A stretch of 38,677 bases of DNA from Sphingobacterium sp. UBA7855 (GTDB taxonomy: Bacteria; Bacteroidota; Bacteroidia; Sphingobacteriales; Sphingobacteriaceae): assembly GCA_002500745.1 (NCBI GenBank), contig DLST01000021.1:88018-126694 (forward strand), written 5' to 3'. This document shows, piece after piece, positions 18,541 to 27,564 of this stretch. Within the stretch, counting starts at the first letter, position 1, and each line of letters opens with the position of its first letter. The position numbers and the translations under genes are program-made. The notes under the pieces were generated by a model. The model was given only the letters and a program-made list of their open reading frames with translations. It had not been told where the DNA came from and did not search any database.

Positions 18541-19866
18541 ATGAACGCATTTGAAATAATCGGTGGAAAACCGTTAAAGGGAGAGATTATTCCTCAAGGA
18601 GCAAAAAATGAGGCCTTACAGATTCTTTCAGCAGTTTTGCTGACAGAAGAACCCATGACCATCAGTAATATCCCAGATATTAAAGATGTCAATAAGCTGA
18701 TCGATCTGTTAGGAGCGCTAGGTGTTAAAATCAATCGCATTGATAAGGATACCTATGTTTTTGAAGCTAAAGATATAAATATAGACTATTTTCAATCACC
18801 CGAATTTAAAGAAAAAGGGGGGGGGTTGCGGGGCTCAATTATGATTGTTGGACCTTTGTTGGCTCGATTCGGTAAAGCAGCTATCCCAAAACCGGGGGGC
18901 GATAAAATTGGCCGTAGACGATTGGATACACATTTTTTGGGCTTTGAAAAACTGGGGGCCAAATTTATTTACGATCCTACCAATCATTTTTTTAATGTTG
19001 ATGCAACAGAGCTTAAAGGAAGCTATATCTTATTGGACGAGGCCTCAGTGACCGGTACTGCCAACATTGTAATGGCTGCCGTATTGGCCAAAGGCACAAC
19101 AACAATATACAACGCGGCTTGTGAGCCTTATTTACAGCAATTATGTAAGATGCTAAACCGCATGGGAGCAAAAATATCCGGTATTGGATCTAATTTGTTG
19201 ACCATTGAAGGTGTAGAACGTCTTGGCGGTACTTCACACCGTATGTTGCCCGACATGATCGAAATTGGTTCTTTCATCGGATTGGCAGCAATGACAGGTT
19301 CTGAAATCACCATTAAAGACGTCTGTTTTGAAGAACTTGGTGTTATCCCATCTGTATTTTCGCGCTTGGGTATCAAGTTTGAACTGCGTGGTGACGATAT
19401 TTTTATTCCTGCACAAGACTCTTATGAAATTGATACATTTATAGATGGATCTATTCTGACCATCTCGGATGCACCTTGGCCAGGTTTTACACCAGATTTA
19501 TTGAGTATAGTGCTCGTGGTGGCAACGCAGGCTAAAGGTAATGTATTGATTCACCAAAAAATGTTTGAGAGCCGTTTGTTCTTCGTCGACAAACTGATTG
19601 ATATGGGAGCTCAGATTATCTTGTGCGATCCGCACCGCGCCACTGTTATTGGATTGAACAAATCGCACCACCTGAGAGGTATTGAAATGACTTCCCCTGA
19701 TATCCGCGCCGGAGTATCCTTACTCATTGCAGCCTTATCGGCAAAAGGCAAGTCTGTGATCCACAACATCGAACAAATTGAACGCGGCTATCAAGATATC
19801 GAAGAGCGCTTACGGAAATTAGGTGCAGATATTAAGCGTATCGACGCCGAACCAAAGGGACATTAA
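18541..19866 (+). CDS. murA: UDP-N-acetylglucosamine 1-carboxyvinyltransferase MurA, with Asp at the usual Cys position
   Basis: This 441-residue EPSP-synthase-fold enzyme adds enolpyruvate to UDP-GlcNAc, the first committed step of peptidoglycan synthesis. The UDP-GlcNAc site motif KNEAL begins at Lys22. The active-site loop reads PKPGGDKIGRRRLDTH, where the general family pattern is PGGCxIGxRP: the catalytic Cys (Cys115 in E. coli) is replaced by Asp121, encoded by GAT at 18901-18903. Known Asp variants are active and insensitive to fosfomycin. The rest of the protein is intact and of normal length, so it should be functional. It has its own terminator and lies after the DUF4290 gene. Confidence 0.97.
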   Translation: MNAFEIIGGKPLKGEIIPQGAKNEALQILSAVLLTEEPMTISNIPDIKDVNKLIDLLGALGVKINRIDKDTYVFEAKDINIDYFQSPEFKEKGGGLRGSIMIVGPLLARFGKAAIPKPGGDKIGRRRLDTHFLGFEKLGAKFIYDPTNHFFNVDATELKGSYILLDEASVTGTANIVMAAVLAKGTTTIYNAACEPYLQQLCKMLNRMGAKISGIGSNLLTIEGVERLGGTSHRMLPDMIEIGSFIGLAAMTGSEITIKDVCFEELGVIPSVFSRLGIKFELRGDDIFIPAQDSYEIDTFIDGSILTISDAPWPGFTPDLLSIVLVVATQAKGNVLIHQKMFESRLFFVDKLIDMGAQIILCDPHRATVIGLNKSHHLRGIEMTSPDIRAGVSLLIAALSAKGKSVIHNIEQIERGYQDIEERLRKLGADIKRIDAEPKGH

Positions 19867-19904
19867 ATAATCTTATCAGCCCGAATGGTAAATTGAAGAA
19901 AAAG

Positions 19905-19934
19905 AGCTCCAGATATTATTACTGGAGCTTTTTT
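19905..19934 (+). terminator. Rho-independent terminator of murA
   Basis: AGCTCCAG (19905-19912) pairs with CTGGAGCT (19922-19929), followed by TTTTT; adjacent A-T pairs lengthen the stem. Confidence 0.85.
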
Positions 19935-19964
19935 GTGATATATGCCCCAAATAAGGTAAATTTG
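19932..19964 (+). promoter_or_regulatory. Promoter of the lipoprotein gene at 19993
   Basis: TTTG (19932-19935), a 21-nt spacer and TAAATTTG (19957-19964) fit the full Bacteroidetes consensus TTTG-N17-23-TAnnTTTG. This is the best promoter match in the window. Its -33 element uses the T tract of the murA terminator. Confidence 0.75.
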
Positions 19965-19992
19965 TATAAAATACATTTAAACAAAAATAGAT

Positions 19993-20925
19993 ATGAAAAA
20001 ATATCTAATAAAGTATGGCCTATCTCTCCCTTTATTTGGCCTATCGCTACTCTTTTACAATTGTCAGTCTTCTACCCCTAAAGAAGTTAAATTACACGAA
20101 GAATCAAATACAACAACTGACATTCGTTCTTCAAAACGTATCAATGCTGCAGTAATCGAACAAAAAGTTACCTTTCCGAATTTGCCTTTTGCTGAACTCC
20201 TCAGGTTGATGAATCTGAATAACGATAGCTCACCTGCCGTTTTGTGGAAAACGATATCCGCACTGCCCGAATCCCAAAAAGAGGAAGCAGATAGCTTTGA
20301 TATTGGAAATCCCTTCCAACGCATGCAACTTATGCTTGTTCCCTTACGCAAGATGGAAATTAGATTTGATCAACAACAAGCAATATCCATTGCTGAAGGT
20401 TTAACCTATCGGTTGCAAAATTATGTGAATTACAGTAAAGGTTCAGGAGAGGGCTTTTTAGCAAATCGAGAAAATGAGAACATGCATATTGCCCTTAATT
20501 TTCCAGAAGGAAATTCCCATGGATTTGCCAAGGTGCAGATACGGATAAATCCCAAAGACTATATGATCGACAAGACGGGGAAAACAAAAGTAATTGCCGG
20601 CATCACCTGCCAACAGGCCATTTACAATAAAATTGATCCAAAGGATAAAGTACTTCCTAAATTTGTCATTTGGAAAAGTCCACGGATTCCAAAAGGAATT
20701 AATATGCTGCATCCTTATGTGTTTGATGAAAACGAAGGGATCCTCGAAATCGATGCCTATCTTAAGAATGACGAAAATTCCCTACTGCGTTTTACAACAA
20801 CAGCTGTCGTTGAAAAGCAATTCGGGCCCAAAGAATTTGAAGTGACAAAAACGCGTAATGGGGCTGACGGTCCCACTGGTCAAAATAGCATTGAACAGAG
20901 AGTGCTTGATGTCGTGTTTCATTAG
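19993..20925 (+). CDS. Putative lipoprotein, function unknown
   Basis: The 310-residue product begins with a basic and then hydrophobic signal segment (MKKYLIKYGLSLPLFGLSLLF) ending at Cys24, a loose lipobox (FYNC). A polar linker follows. The body alternates beta-rich segments and ends in EQRVLDVVFH. I do not recognise a domain. It resembles the many Bacteroidetes periplasmic proteins with a repeated beta fold, but no family can be named. It is expressed from its own promoter and ends in a shared bidirectional terminator with DUF5606. Confidence 0.75.
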   Translation: MKKYLIKYGLSLPLFGLSLLFYNCQSSTPKEVKLHEESNTTTDIRSSKRINAAVIEQKVTFPNLPFAELLRLMNLNNDSSPAVLWKTISALPESQKEEADSFDIGNPFQRMQLMLVPLRKMEIRFDQQQAISIAEGLTYRLQNYVNYSKGSGEGFLANRENENMHIALNFPEGNSHGFAKVQIRINPKDYMIDKTGKTKVIAGITCQQAIYNKIDPKDKVLPKFVIWKSPRIPKGINMLHPYVFDENEGILEIDAYLKNDENSLLRFTTTAVVEKQFGPKEFEVTKTRNGADGPTGQNSIEQRVLDVVFH

Positions 20926-20982
20926 TACGTCAAATAAAAAACGGAGTTGATCAATAATCAACTCCGTTTTTTATTTGACGTA
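20926..20982. terminator. Bidirectional terminator between convergent genes
   Basis: A perfect 26-bp inverted repeat (20926-20951 with 20957-20982) with a 5-nt loop directly follows the lipoprotein stop and precedes the DUF5606 stop by 8 bp. ACGGAGTTGAT forms the upper stem, flanked on each strand by TTTTTTATTTG, so it can stop transcription from both sides. Confidence 0.92.
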
Positions 20983-20990
20983 GGTAAAAA

Positions 20991-21395
20991 CTACATTAAA
21001 GGAGCAGGAGCTTCTTCTTCAAATAAAGGAAATTCTTTGATAATATTATACCAAGTAATCACCTTTTTAATATCCGATGAATAAACACGTGATTCATCAT
21101 GGCCGGGAGCTACTTCACGGAAGAAATTTCTCAACGTTTCGCCATCGGATTTCGTATCCGGTAAAGCAATTCCTTTCTCTTTGATAGTTTCAAAAATATT
21201 CAATAATCGAATTTCTTCTTCTTCACCATAAATTGTGATGTCTTCCAAAGTAGCCATTTTTGTCGAAGATAAACTGACTACAGTTTTTATTTTTGCCTGA
21301 TCCAGGGTTTCTAAAATAAAACCTCCTTTATTTTGTCCAACCAATTTGAACAATCCTGGTTTACCAGTTACGGATACTAATGCTCTTAAATTCAT
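20991..21395 (-). CDS. DUF5606 family protein
   Basis: This 134-residue protein has an N-terminal beta-rich part (LVSVTGKPGLFKLVGQNKGG, SH3-like) and a helical C-terminal half with YSSDIKKVITWYNII. I recognise it as DUF5606, a conserved Bacteroidetes protein of unknown function. It starts 26 bp after the cyclophilin gene stops, so both are probably in one transcript. No catalytic residues stand out. Confidence 0.85.
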   Translation of the reverse strand: MNLRALVSVTGKPGLFKLVGQNKGGFILETLDQAKIKTVVSLSSTKMATLEDITIYGEEEEIRLLNIFETIKEKGIALPDTKSDGETLRNFFREVAPGHDESRVYSSDIKKVITWYNIIKEFPLFEEEAPAPLM

Positions 21396-21421
21396 TTTAA
21401 CTATATTTAAATCTCCAAGAA

Positions 21422-21880
21422 TTAATCTTCGATAACTTCAATTGATAAGATACGGTCACCCTGTCTGATATCGTCAACGATGTCTACGTTTTCGATTACT
21501 TTTCCAAAACAAGTATGGTTACGATCTAAGTGCGCAGTGTTGTTGCGGCTATGACAGATGAAAAATTGTGAACCACCTGTATTACGGCCAGCATGTGCCA
21601 TAGATAATACACCTCTATCGTGATATTGATTTTCGCCAGTCAGTTCACAATCAATTTTATAACCTGGGCCACCTGTTCCCGGTGTTCCTGCCGCACCTTC
21701 TCGTGAATTTGGACAACCGCCCTGGATCACGAAATCAGGAATCACACGGTGAAATGCTAATCCATCATAATATCCTGATTTAGCAAGTTTGATAAAATTG
21801 GCTACTGTATTTGGAGCATCGGCTGTGTAGAACTCCACAGTCATGTCGCCTTTTTCTGTTTTAATGATCGCTTTACTCAT
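21422..21880 (-). CDS. ppiB: Peptidyl-prolyl cis-trans isomerase, cyclophilin type
   Basis: The 152-residue enzyme catalyses proline isomerisation during folding. Characteristic segments are [13 protein letters not shown] with the catalytic Arg, the SQFFICH core and [12 protein letters not shown]. There is no signal peptide, so it is cytoplasmic. I use the ATG at 21880; a TTG two codons earlier is less likely. An exact TAnnTTTG element lies at 21903-21910, and DUF5606 follows within 26 bp. Confidence 0.95.
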   Translation of the reverse strand: MSKAIIKTEKGDMTVEFYTADAPNTVANFIKLAKSGYYDGLAFHRVIPDFVIQGGCPNSREGAAGTPGTGGPGYKIDCELTGENQYHDRGVLSMAHAGRNTGGSQFFICHSRNNTAHLDRNHTCFGKVIENVDIVDDIRQGDRILSIEVIED

Positions 21881-21902
21881 ATTCAAAAATTTTTATGAAG
21901 TA

Positions 21903-21910
21903 CAAAGATA
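21903..21910 (-). promoter_or_regulatory. Predicted -7 element for ppiB-DUF5606
   Basis: TATCTTTG on the minus strand is an exact match to TAnnTTTG, giving a short leader before the ATG at 21880. TTTA stands near the -33 position with a 23-nt spacer. Confidence 0.55.
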
Positions 21911-22043
21911 ACGTTTCAGAGTGAAATGTGAAGTAAATCCCCATTGCCAATTTTTTTTAATTGATGCATTGTTTATTTCTCAGCATATTAAGTAGCTTTT
22001 TTTGTATATTTATGTACGCTAGCCTTTTATAACTTAATTAAAA

Positions 22044-22742
22044 ATGTCAAACTCGTACAAACTAGTCATTCGGGATTGGGCTGAGGCTGATCGCCCGAGG
22101 GAGAAACTTTTGAAGCAAGGTCGTAGGGCACTTACAGATGCCGAATTATTAGCGATCTTGATTGGCTCTGGATCTAAAAATGAAAGTGCCGTAGAACTGT
22201 GTCGGCGTATATTAGCTGATGCCAATAACAGCCTGCAGACACTTTCCACAATGGATGTCGCAGAGCTGAGCAGGTATAGAGGCATAGGAGAAGCAAAAGC
22301 CATTTCCATTCTTGCCGCCTTGGAGCTCGCTCGTCGCAAAAACGAACTGCCCGCCGAAGAGCGTAAACAGGTGGCCAGCAGTCGCTACGTATATACTCTT
22401 ATGAAACCAATATTACAAGACCTCCCGCATGAGGAATTTTGGGCAATGTATTTGAATACTGCATATAAAATATTGGACAAGCAGCTCATTGGCCGTGGCG
22501 GTAATGATTTTACGCCAGTTGATGTCCGGATAATCTTACGAACGGCAATCAGCCTCAAAGCTCACGCCATTATACTTATTCACAATCATCCTTCAGGTAC
22601 GTTGTATCCGAGCAATGCTGACAAAATCCTGACGCAAAAAATTGTCGAAGCCTCTAAAATTATGGATATTAGAGTTGCCGATCATTTAATCTTTACCGAT
22701 AACGGATATTACAGTTTTAAGGATGAGGGTATCATCGATTAG
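22044..22742 (+). CDS. radC: RadC/YsxA family JAB-domain protein
   Basis: The 232-residue protein has a helix-hairpin-helix N-terminal region (RYRGIGEAKAISILAALEL) and a C-terminal JAB/MPN domain. The metal motif is His180-x-His182 with PSG and Asp193 (HNHPSG...D). The family is widespread; the historical link to DNA repair is disputed and the substrate is unknown. Length is typical for UPF0758 members. The next gene starts within about 20 bp of the stop. Confidence 0.95.
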   Translation: MSNSYKLVIRDWAEADRPREKLLKQGRRALTDAELLAILIGSGSKNESAVELCRRILADANNSLQTLSTMDVAELSRYRGIGEAKAISILAALELARRKNELPAEERKQVASSRYVYTLMKPILQDLPHEEFWAMYLNTAYKILDKQLIGRGGNDFTPVDVRIILRTAISLKAHAIILIHNHPSGTLYPSNADKILTQKIVEASKIMDIRVADHLIFTDNGYYSFKDEGIID

Positions 22743-22758
22743 TTATAGTATGCTTAGT

Positions 22759-23508
22759 ATGGATAGAAATAGTATTGATAGATTCACAGACCGGGTTGTT
22801 GATTACGAAAAATTTAGACCTAATTATCCTAAAGAGATTATTCAGGTGCTAAAAGAACAGATCGGGTTACATAAGCAATGGTTAGTCGCCGATATTGGCA
22901 GCGGCACCGGTCTCTCTACTCAACTCTTTCTCGAAAATGGAAATAACGTTTTTGCCGTTGAACCCAATCGTGAAATGCGTGAATCTATGTTGCACCATTT
23001 TAAAACCTACAGGAATCTAATTGCAGTGAATGCCACCGCAGAAGATACAACCATTGAGTCCGGATGTGTTGATCTTATTTTTGCCGGACAATCGTTCCAT
23101 TGGTTCGACCAGCAAGCATGTCGAAAAGAGTTTGACCGTATTTTAGCTGAAAATGGACATATGGTAATTGTCTGGAACCGGCGCGATCCCGCGGATGCCT
23201 TCCAGCAAGAGTATGAACAATTTTTACGCAGTCATATCCCCAGTTATCAACCGGTCAGCCACAAAAATATAAGTGATGACGATCTTAAACACTTTTTTGG
23301 ACCCCGGGCAATGAAGAAGGTTACTTTGCCAAACCAACAGATCTTTGATCTCCGATCTTTTTTGGGAAGAGTGCGTTCATCTTCCTATTTCCCAAAAGAA
23401 CAAGACAAAAATAAAACGTTGTATGATGATCTTCGTATTCTCTTTGATAAGTACGCAATCTCCGATCGTATCATATTCAAGTATATAACTGAAATTTATA
23501 TCAGTTAA
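22759..23508 (+). CDS. Class I SAM-dependent methyltransferase
   Basis: I place the start at ATG 22759 (MDRNSIDRFTDRV), because family members commonly begin just before this RFxxRV segment. In-frame ATGs at 22750 and 22723 are possible; the latter would overlap radC by 20 bp. Motif I is VADIGSGTGLSTQLF near residue 40 and FAGQSFHWFD follows near 105, as in the Methyltransf_11 group related to trans-aconitate or ubiquinone-type methyltransferases. The substrate cannot be told. It probably shares a transcript with radC. Confidence 0.88.
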   Translation: MDRNSIDRFTDRVVDYEKFRPNYPKEIIQVLKEQIGLHKQWLVADIGSGTGLSTQLFLENGNNVFAVEPNREMRESMLHHFKTYRNLIAVNATAEDTTIESGCVDLIFAGQSFHWFDQQACRKEFDRILAENGHMVIVWNRRDPADAFQQEYEQFLRSHIPSYQPVSHKNISDDDLKHFFGPRAMKKVTLPNQQIFDLRSFLGRVRSSSYFPKEQDKNKTLYDDLRILFDKYAISDRIIFKYITEIYIS

Positions 23509-23654
23509 CTCAGACTCCAGAATCTGTAAGGCCTTTGTAATAGCGTAGGAACTGTAAATTGAAATTTACTTTAGTTAAAAATGTGTTAAACATGTAGTGC
23601 TAAGGAGGGGATGGCATTTTATTTGGACGTATTTCGACGAAAGAAAAAAGAGAT

Positions 23655-24140
23655 ATGTTAGGAGCCGAATTAATAATTTTTAGACGTTGCTTGCTGTTGG
23701 TGATGATAGGAGTGGGTGGGATCCATAGTGTAATAGCGCAACAGATGCATGCTTTTTATCAGTCAGTACCTGAATTTCATGGAGTATATCGCTGGTTAGA
23801 TCCATTTTTCCCTATAAACCCAAAGGTCGCCGCCAAGGAGAATCTTGATGTAATAGAGGACGATTATACAGAAAATCACAATAAAGCAATACGTTCAACG
23901 GAAAAAAAGCATTTTAAGGGTAGGGTAAGTGACCAGGTATATCAGGGTTCGGAAGTAATCAGTAACCCCTCAAAATCAGTTGGAAATATCACATACAGTT
24001 CGTCCAGTTCAACCACCCGGTATCGCGTCGCTATCGATCGACGTATCGACGAACAATACCTCGGCAAACCTGTCTTTGTAGATGCTAGGGGAATAAAATA
24101 TATAATTGATTCGAAGTATAGGAAACAGATCGTAGAATGA
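23655..24140 (+). CDS. Small exported protein, unknown function
   Basis: The 161-residue product has an N-terminal hydrophobic segment (about residues 10-28) ending in VIAQQ, typical of a Bacteroidetes Sec signal peptide. The mature part is polar and basic, with a Ser/Thr-rich linker (SSSSSTTR) before a C-terminal segment ending VDARGIKYIIDSKYRKQIVE. No known domain is visible. It stands alone, 146 bp after the methyltransferase and 100 bp before the convergent SNF2 gene. The reading frame and signal peptide support a real gene, but it may be lineage-specific. Confidence 0.6.
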   Translation: MLGAELIIFRRCLLLVMIGVGGIHSVIAQQMHAFYQSVPEFHGVYRWLDPFFPINPKVAAKENLDVIEDDYTENHNKAIRSTEKKHFKGRVSDQVYQGSEVISNPSKSVGNITYSSSSSTTRYRVAIDRRIDEQYLGKPVFVDARGIKYIIDSKYRKQIVE

Positions 24141-24240
24141 TGCTGAATAACGTTAATAGTTAGTTCGTTGCTGTGTGATATACGATAAAGAAACCATATA
24201 AATGAATAAAAGAGCTTAAGATAACAAGTGAAAGCTTAAA

Positions 24241-27200
24241 TTATCGCAGCAAATCCATTAAATAGCTTTTATCCAGATAAAAGTTGCCCAAACTCCCGCC
24301 TTCATCCAAAATACTTTTGCTTATTTCCTTTTTGTGTCGCTGTAAGGCTTGAATTTTATCTTCAACGGTATTTGGGCTGATCAACCGAACTGCAGTGACC
24401 ATTTTTTGCTGCCCCATGCGATAAATCCTGTCAATGGCTTGTTGTTCGACTGCCGGATTCCACCAAGGATCAACCAGATACACTACATCGGCAGCCACAA
24501 GATTGAGTCCAGTGCCCCCTGCTTTTAGGCTCACCAGGAAAACAGGTATATCCTTATCGTTTTGGAAATCGCTAACCAGCTGACCTCGATTTTTGGACTT
24601 CCCAGTGAGCATCAATGAACGGATACCCTGTTTATCCAAAGCCTCTTTAATCAGATTGAGCATCGTTACGAATTGTGAAAATACGATCATTTTATGCTGT
24701 TCTTTTTTATGCAGAATCTGATCCATAAGTACTTCAATTTTGGCAGAGTCCTCTGTGGATGTCAACTCTTCATTTTGGAGCAGTTTGCTAGAATTGCATA
24801 TCTGACGCAATCTCGTTAAACCTTTCAATACATGCATAGGGCTTTTTCTGATCTCATCCCCATCCTTGGCCGAGATAAATTCTCTAAACTCCTTTTCATA
24901 AAGATCATAAATTCGCCGTTGAGCACTTTTCATTTCACAGTAAAGAACCAGTTCATTCTTCGCTGGAAGATCACGTAATACATCCTGCTTTGTTCGGCGC
25001 AAAATAAAAGGCCTTATTTTTTCTTTCAGCATTTCTTTTCTCTTGCGGTTGTGGAAGGCATCTACAGGAGTGGTGTAAACATCTTTGAAGTATTTTTTAT
25101 TTCCTAGTAAACCGGGCGCAATAAAGGAAATCTGCGCATAGAGATCCATGGTATTATTTTCGATAGGGGTTCCTGTTAAAATAATACGATTTCTTGATTT
25201 TAGTAAGTTTACTGCTTTATAGCGCTGCGAATCTGGATTTTTTATTTGTTGCGATTCATCCAAAATCACATAATTGAACTTTAAATTTTTCAGCCTATTG
25301 ATCGCTGTCAATAGGTTGTGATAAGAAATTAAAATCAGGTCATAGGACTCAGGTTGCAGCGCTTTCTGTAGGCCATTTGAACCATCTAAGACGAGTGTTT
25401 TAAAAGACGGAAGAAATTGCTGAATTTCATGCTGCCAGTTAAAGATTAAGGTGGTGGGAAGTACCAGTAAAGTTGCGGCACTTTGTCCCCATTCTTTTTG
25501 AGTGGCCAAGAATGCTAAAATTTGGATTGTTTTTCCAAGCCCCATGTCATCGGCAAGGCAGCCGCCAAAGTTAAGCCCATCCAAAAAATGTAACCATTGT
25601 ACACCCTCTTGCTGATAGGGGCGTAAATTTCCCACAAAGGATGAAGGAATCTGAAGTTTGGAGAACGAAGAAAAATTAGTAAGTCGATTTCTTAGCATGC
25701 TAAGCTCAGCGGCTACGGTAGGATCTATTTCAGATTGATCAAAAAGATGGTCAATCTCATTAAACTTATATTTTGGAATTTCAATGAAATCATCGGTGAT
25801 CGTTTCGGCAGCAGTAAAATAAGCCTCAAATTTATCGAGCCACTCCTGCGGTAAGATTCCTTGGGTGCCATCATCCAAAGTGATGAACTGCGAACGGTTC
25901 CGTACGGCCTTTTCAAGTTTTTTAAGGGAAACACTTTTAGGTCCGAATTTAACCTGTATATGAGCATTGAACCAATTTTGACCACTCAGTACCTCAACGT
26001 GTATTTTGCCTTTAAAACGACTTAATTTATTGCCCCGAAGGGCATTAAACCCAATAATCTGTATGCCATGATGCTGCCACGCATCAAAAGCATCTAAAAA
26101 CCAGTCTTTATCTAGAAAATAACGGCGATGGAGATAAAAATGTTGGAAGCTTCCATCGTCCATCTGTTCCTTAAAATACGGATGTTGCTTTAGTAAAAGC
26201 GAAATTATGTTAGTTTCCGCTCCGTGCCTCCGATCTACCAAAAACTGGTTGCCTTTACTATCCGTTCCAAATATGTTTCGTTTGCTTAAAATAGGAATTT
26301 CGACTTCACCATAGCGCATGACAGGAATAAGGTTGACAAAATCTTCCGATTCCTCCAGAAACAAAAGTGGCTGCATGTCCTCATAATAAAGATTTTCCTT
26401 CAACTGCGGCTTTTTCGCTTTAGGAATATCCTGGAAATGCAAATCCACCGAGTGCGCGAGCGGTTCCAAAAATAAGCTGTTGAATTCTTTGAATTTCCGC
26501 TGATGAATCAACAACTGCTCACCCTTGTTGGTAAACAAACGTATCAACTTCAGGTGAAGCTTATTTTCAATCAGAAAAAGCTGATTTCTGATGGAGATGA
26601 AATGATCCAAAAGAATAACTAAATCCTGTAAACTGTAGGCTATGGTATGGATATGAATTTCTCCCTGAATAGCATAAAATGAGCCTTTTTTTGTAATAAA
26701 GAGCTTAACATCACCTTTCTTCAGACTAAGCTGAACGGACGATAGGGAGGAGGCTGTTATATTTTCATATTGTTCATAATTATGTAGATAAAAATCCATA
26801 CGTAGCGGGTTTTTTGCAATTGCCTTCAGGCTGGAAATAATTTCCAGATCTTGTTGTACTACTTGGGAAAGCTGAAGCACAGCCGTATAAAATTGCATTT
26901 CCTCTATTGAGCTGCTCCGCCAGAGACATGTTTGGATATCACCATCGGAAATCGGGTTTTTGAGCATACCGGATTTTGTTAATGAAGCCCGGCAGAGGAG
27001 CACCTGCAGATTTTTGTAATACCGATTGCGTGTTAATACAACAAAATGATGCTGCTGTTCGATCGGAGTTTTGGTTTTGGGTGCAATAGATTCTTCCACC
27101 AGGTCAAAGTCATCGATGGAAGTTAACTGTTTGTTTTTCAAGACAAAATCAAGTTTATCCGCTTTGATATGTGCAGAAAAATAATTTTCCAGAGCCGGTT

Positions 27201-27555
27201 CATCTTCCAGTCCATATTGTGCCGCAACTTTTTTTAGGAGAACATTATACCTATTGGCGTCAAAGAATGCCAGCCAATTTTCCTGCATAAATAATTTACT
27301 CAAAGCCGCCTTTTGATGACGACAAAATCCTATATCGAGACAGTTGCAGAATACAGCTGTCGTGGGAGCGTTATGGATAATCATCACCTCAAAGTGGTTA
27401 TAATTTTCCTGTACACGAAACGTTGCCTGATTGATCGTTATTTCTAATGCATTTACCTGAAAATGAGTTAATTTTAAGTCCATCCAAGGGAAATAAGAAT
27501 GCCGGCTTATTTTGTTGAAATCAATATCGGTCAATATATGTTGATGAAACTCCAT
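24241..27555 (-). CDS. SWIM zinc finger and SNF2-family helicase-like ATPase
   Basis: This 1104-residue protein begins with a SWIM finger (Cys70-x-Cys72-x5-Cys78-x-His80), then a long poorly conserved middle region, then a C-terminal SNF2 ATPase. The ATPase has Walker A DDMGLGKT near residue 665, a DESQ box near 767, GTPIENN, and the helicase-C motifs SLKAGGTGLNL and DRIYRMGQ. Bacterial proteins of this layout (RapA/HepA relatives) are thought to remodel protein-DNA or RNA polymerase complexes. Length is normal. The start lies only 9 bp after the TonB receptor stop, so it is probably the last gene of that transcript, an unusual partnership. Confidence 0.93.
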   Translation of the reverse strand: MEFHQHILTDIDFNKISRHSYFPWMDLKLTHFQVNALEITINQATFRVQENYNHFEVMIIHNAPTTAVFCNCLDIGFCRHQKAALSKLFMQENWLAFFDANRYNVLLKKVAAQYGLEDEPALENYFSAHIKADKLDFVLKNKQLTSIDDFDLVEESIAPKTKTPIEQQHHFVVLTRNRYYKNLQVLLCRASLTKSGMLKNPISDGDIQTCLWRSSSIEEMQFYTAVLQLSQVVQQDLEIISSLKAIAKNPLRMDFYLHNYEQYENITASSLSSVQLSLKKGDVKLFITKKGSFYAIQGEIHIHTIAYSLQDLVILLDHFISIRNQLFLIENKLHLKLIRLFTNKGEQLLIHQRKFKEFNSLFLEPLAHSVDLHFQDIPKAKKPQLKENLYYEDMQPLLFLEESEDFVNLIPVMRYGEVEIPILSKRNIFGTDSKGNQFLVDRRHGAETNIISLLLKQHPYFKEQMDDGSFQHFYLHRRYFLDKDWFLDAFDAWQHHGIQIIGFNALRGNKLSRFKGKIHVEVLSGQNWFNAHIQVKFGPKSVSLKKLEKAVRNRSQFITLDDGTQGILPQEWLDKFEAYFTAAETITDDFIEIPKYKFNEIDHLFDQSEIDPTVAAELSMLRNRLTNFSSFSKLQIPSSFVGNLRPYQQEGVQWLHFLDGLNFGGCLADDMGLGKTIQILAFLATQKEWGQSAATLLVLPTTLIFNWQHEIQQFLPSFKTLVLDGSNGLQKALQPESYDLILISYHNLLTAINRLKNLKFNYVILDESQQIKNPDSQRYKAVNLLKSRNRIILTGTPIENNTMDLYAQISFIAPGLLGNKKYFKDVYTTPVDAFHNRKRKEMLKEKIRPFILRRTKQDVLRDLPAKNELVLYCEMKSAQRRIYDLYEKEFREFISAKDGDEIRKSPMHVLKGLTRLRQICNSSKLLQNEELTSTEDSAKIEVLMDQILHKKEQHKMIVFSQFVTMLNLIKEALDKQGIRSLMLTGKSKNRGQLVSDFQNDKDIPVFLVSLKAGGTGLNLVAADVVYLVDPWWNPAVEQQAIDRIYRMGQQKMVTAVRLISPNTVEDKIQALQRHKKEISKSILDEGGSLGNFYLDKSYLMDLLR

Positions 27556-27564
27556 GCGACTTGA

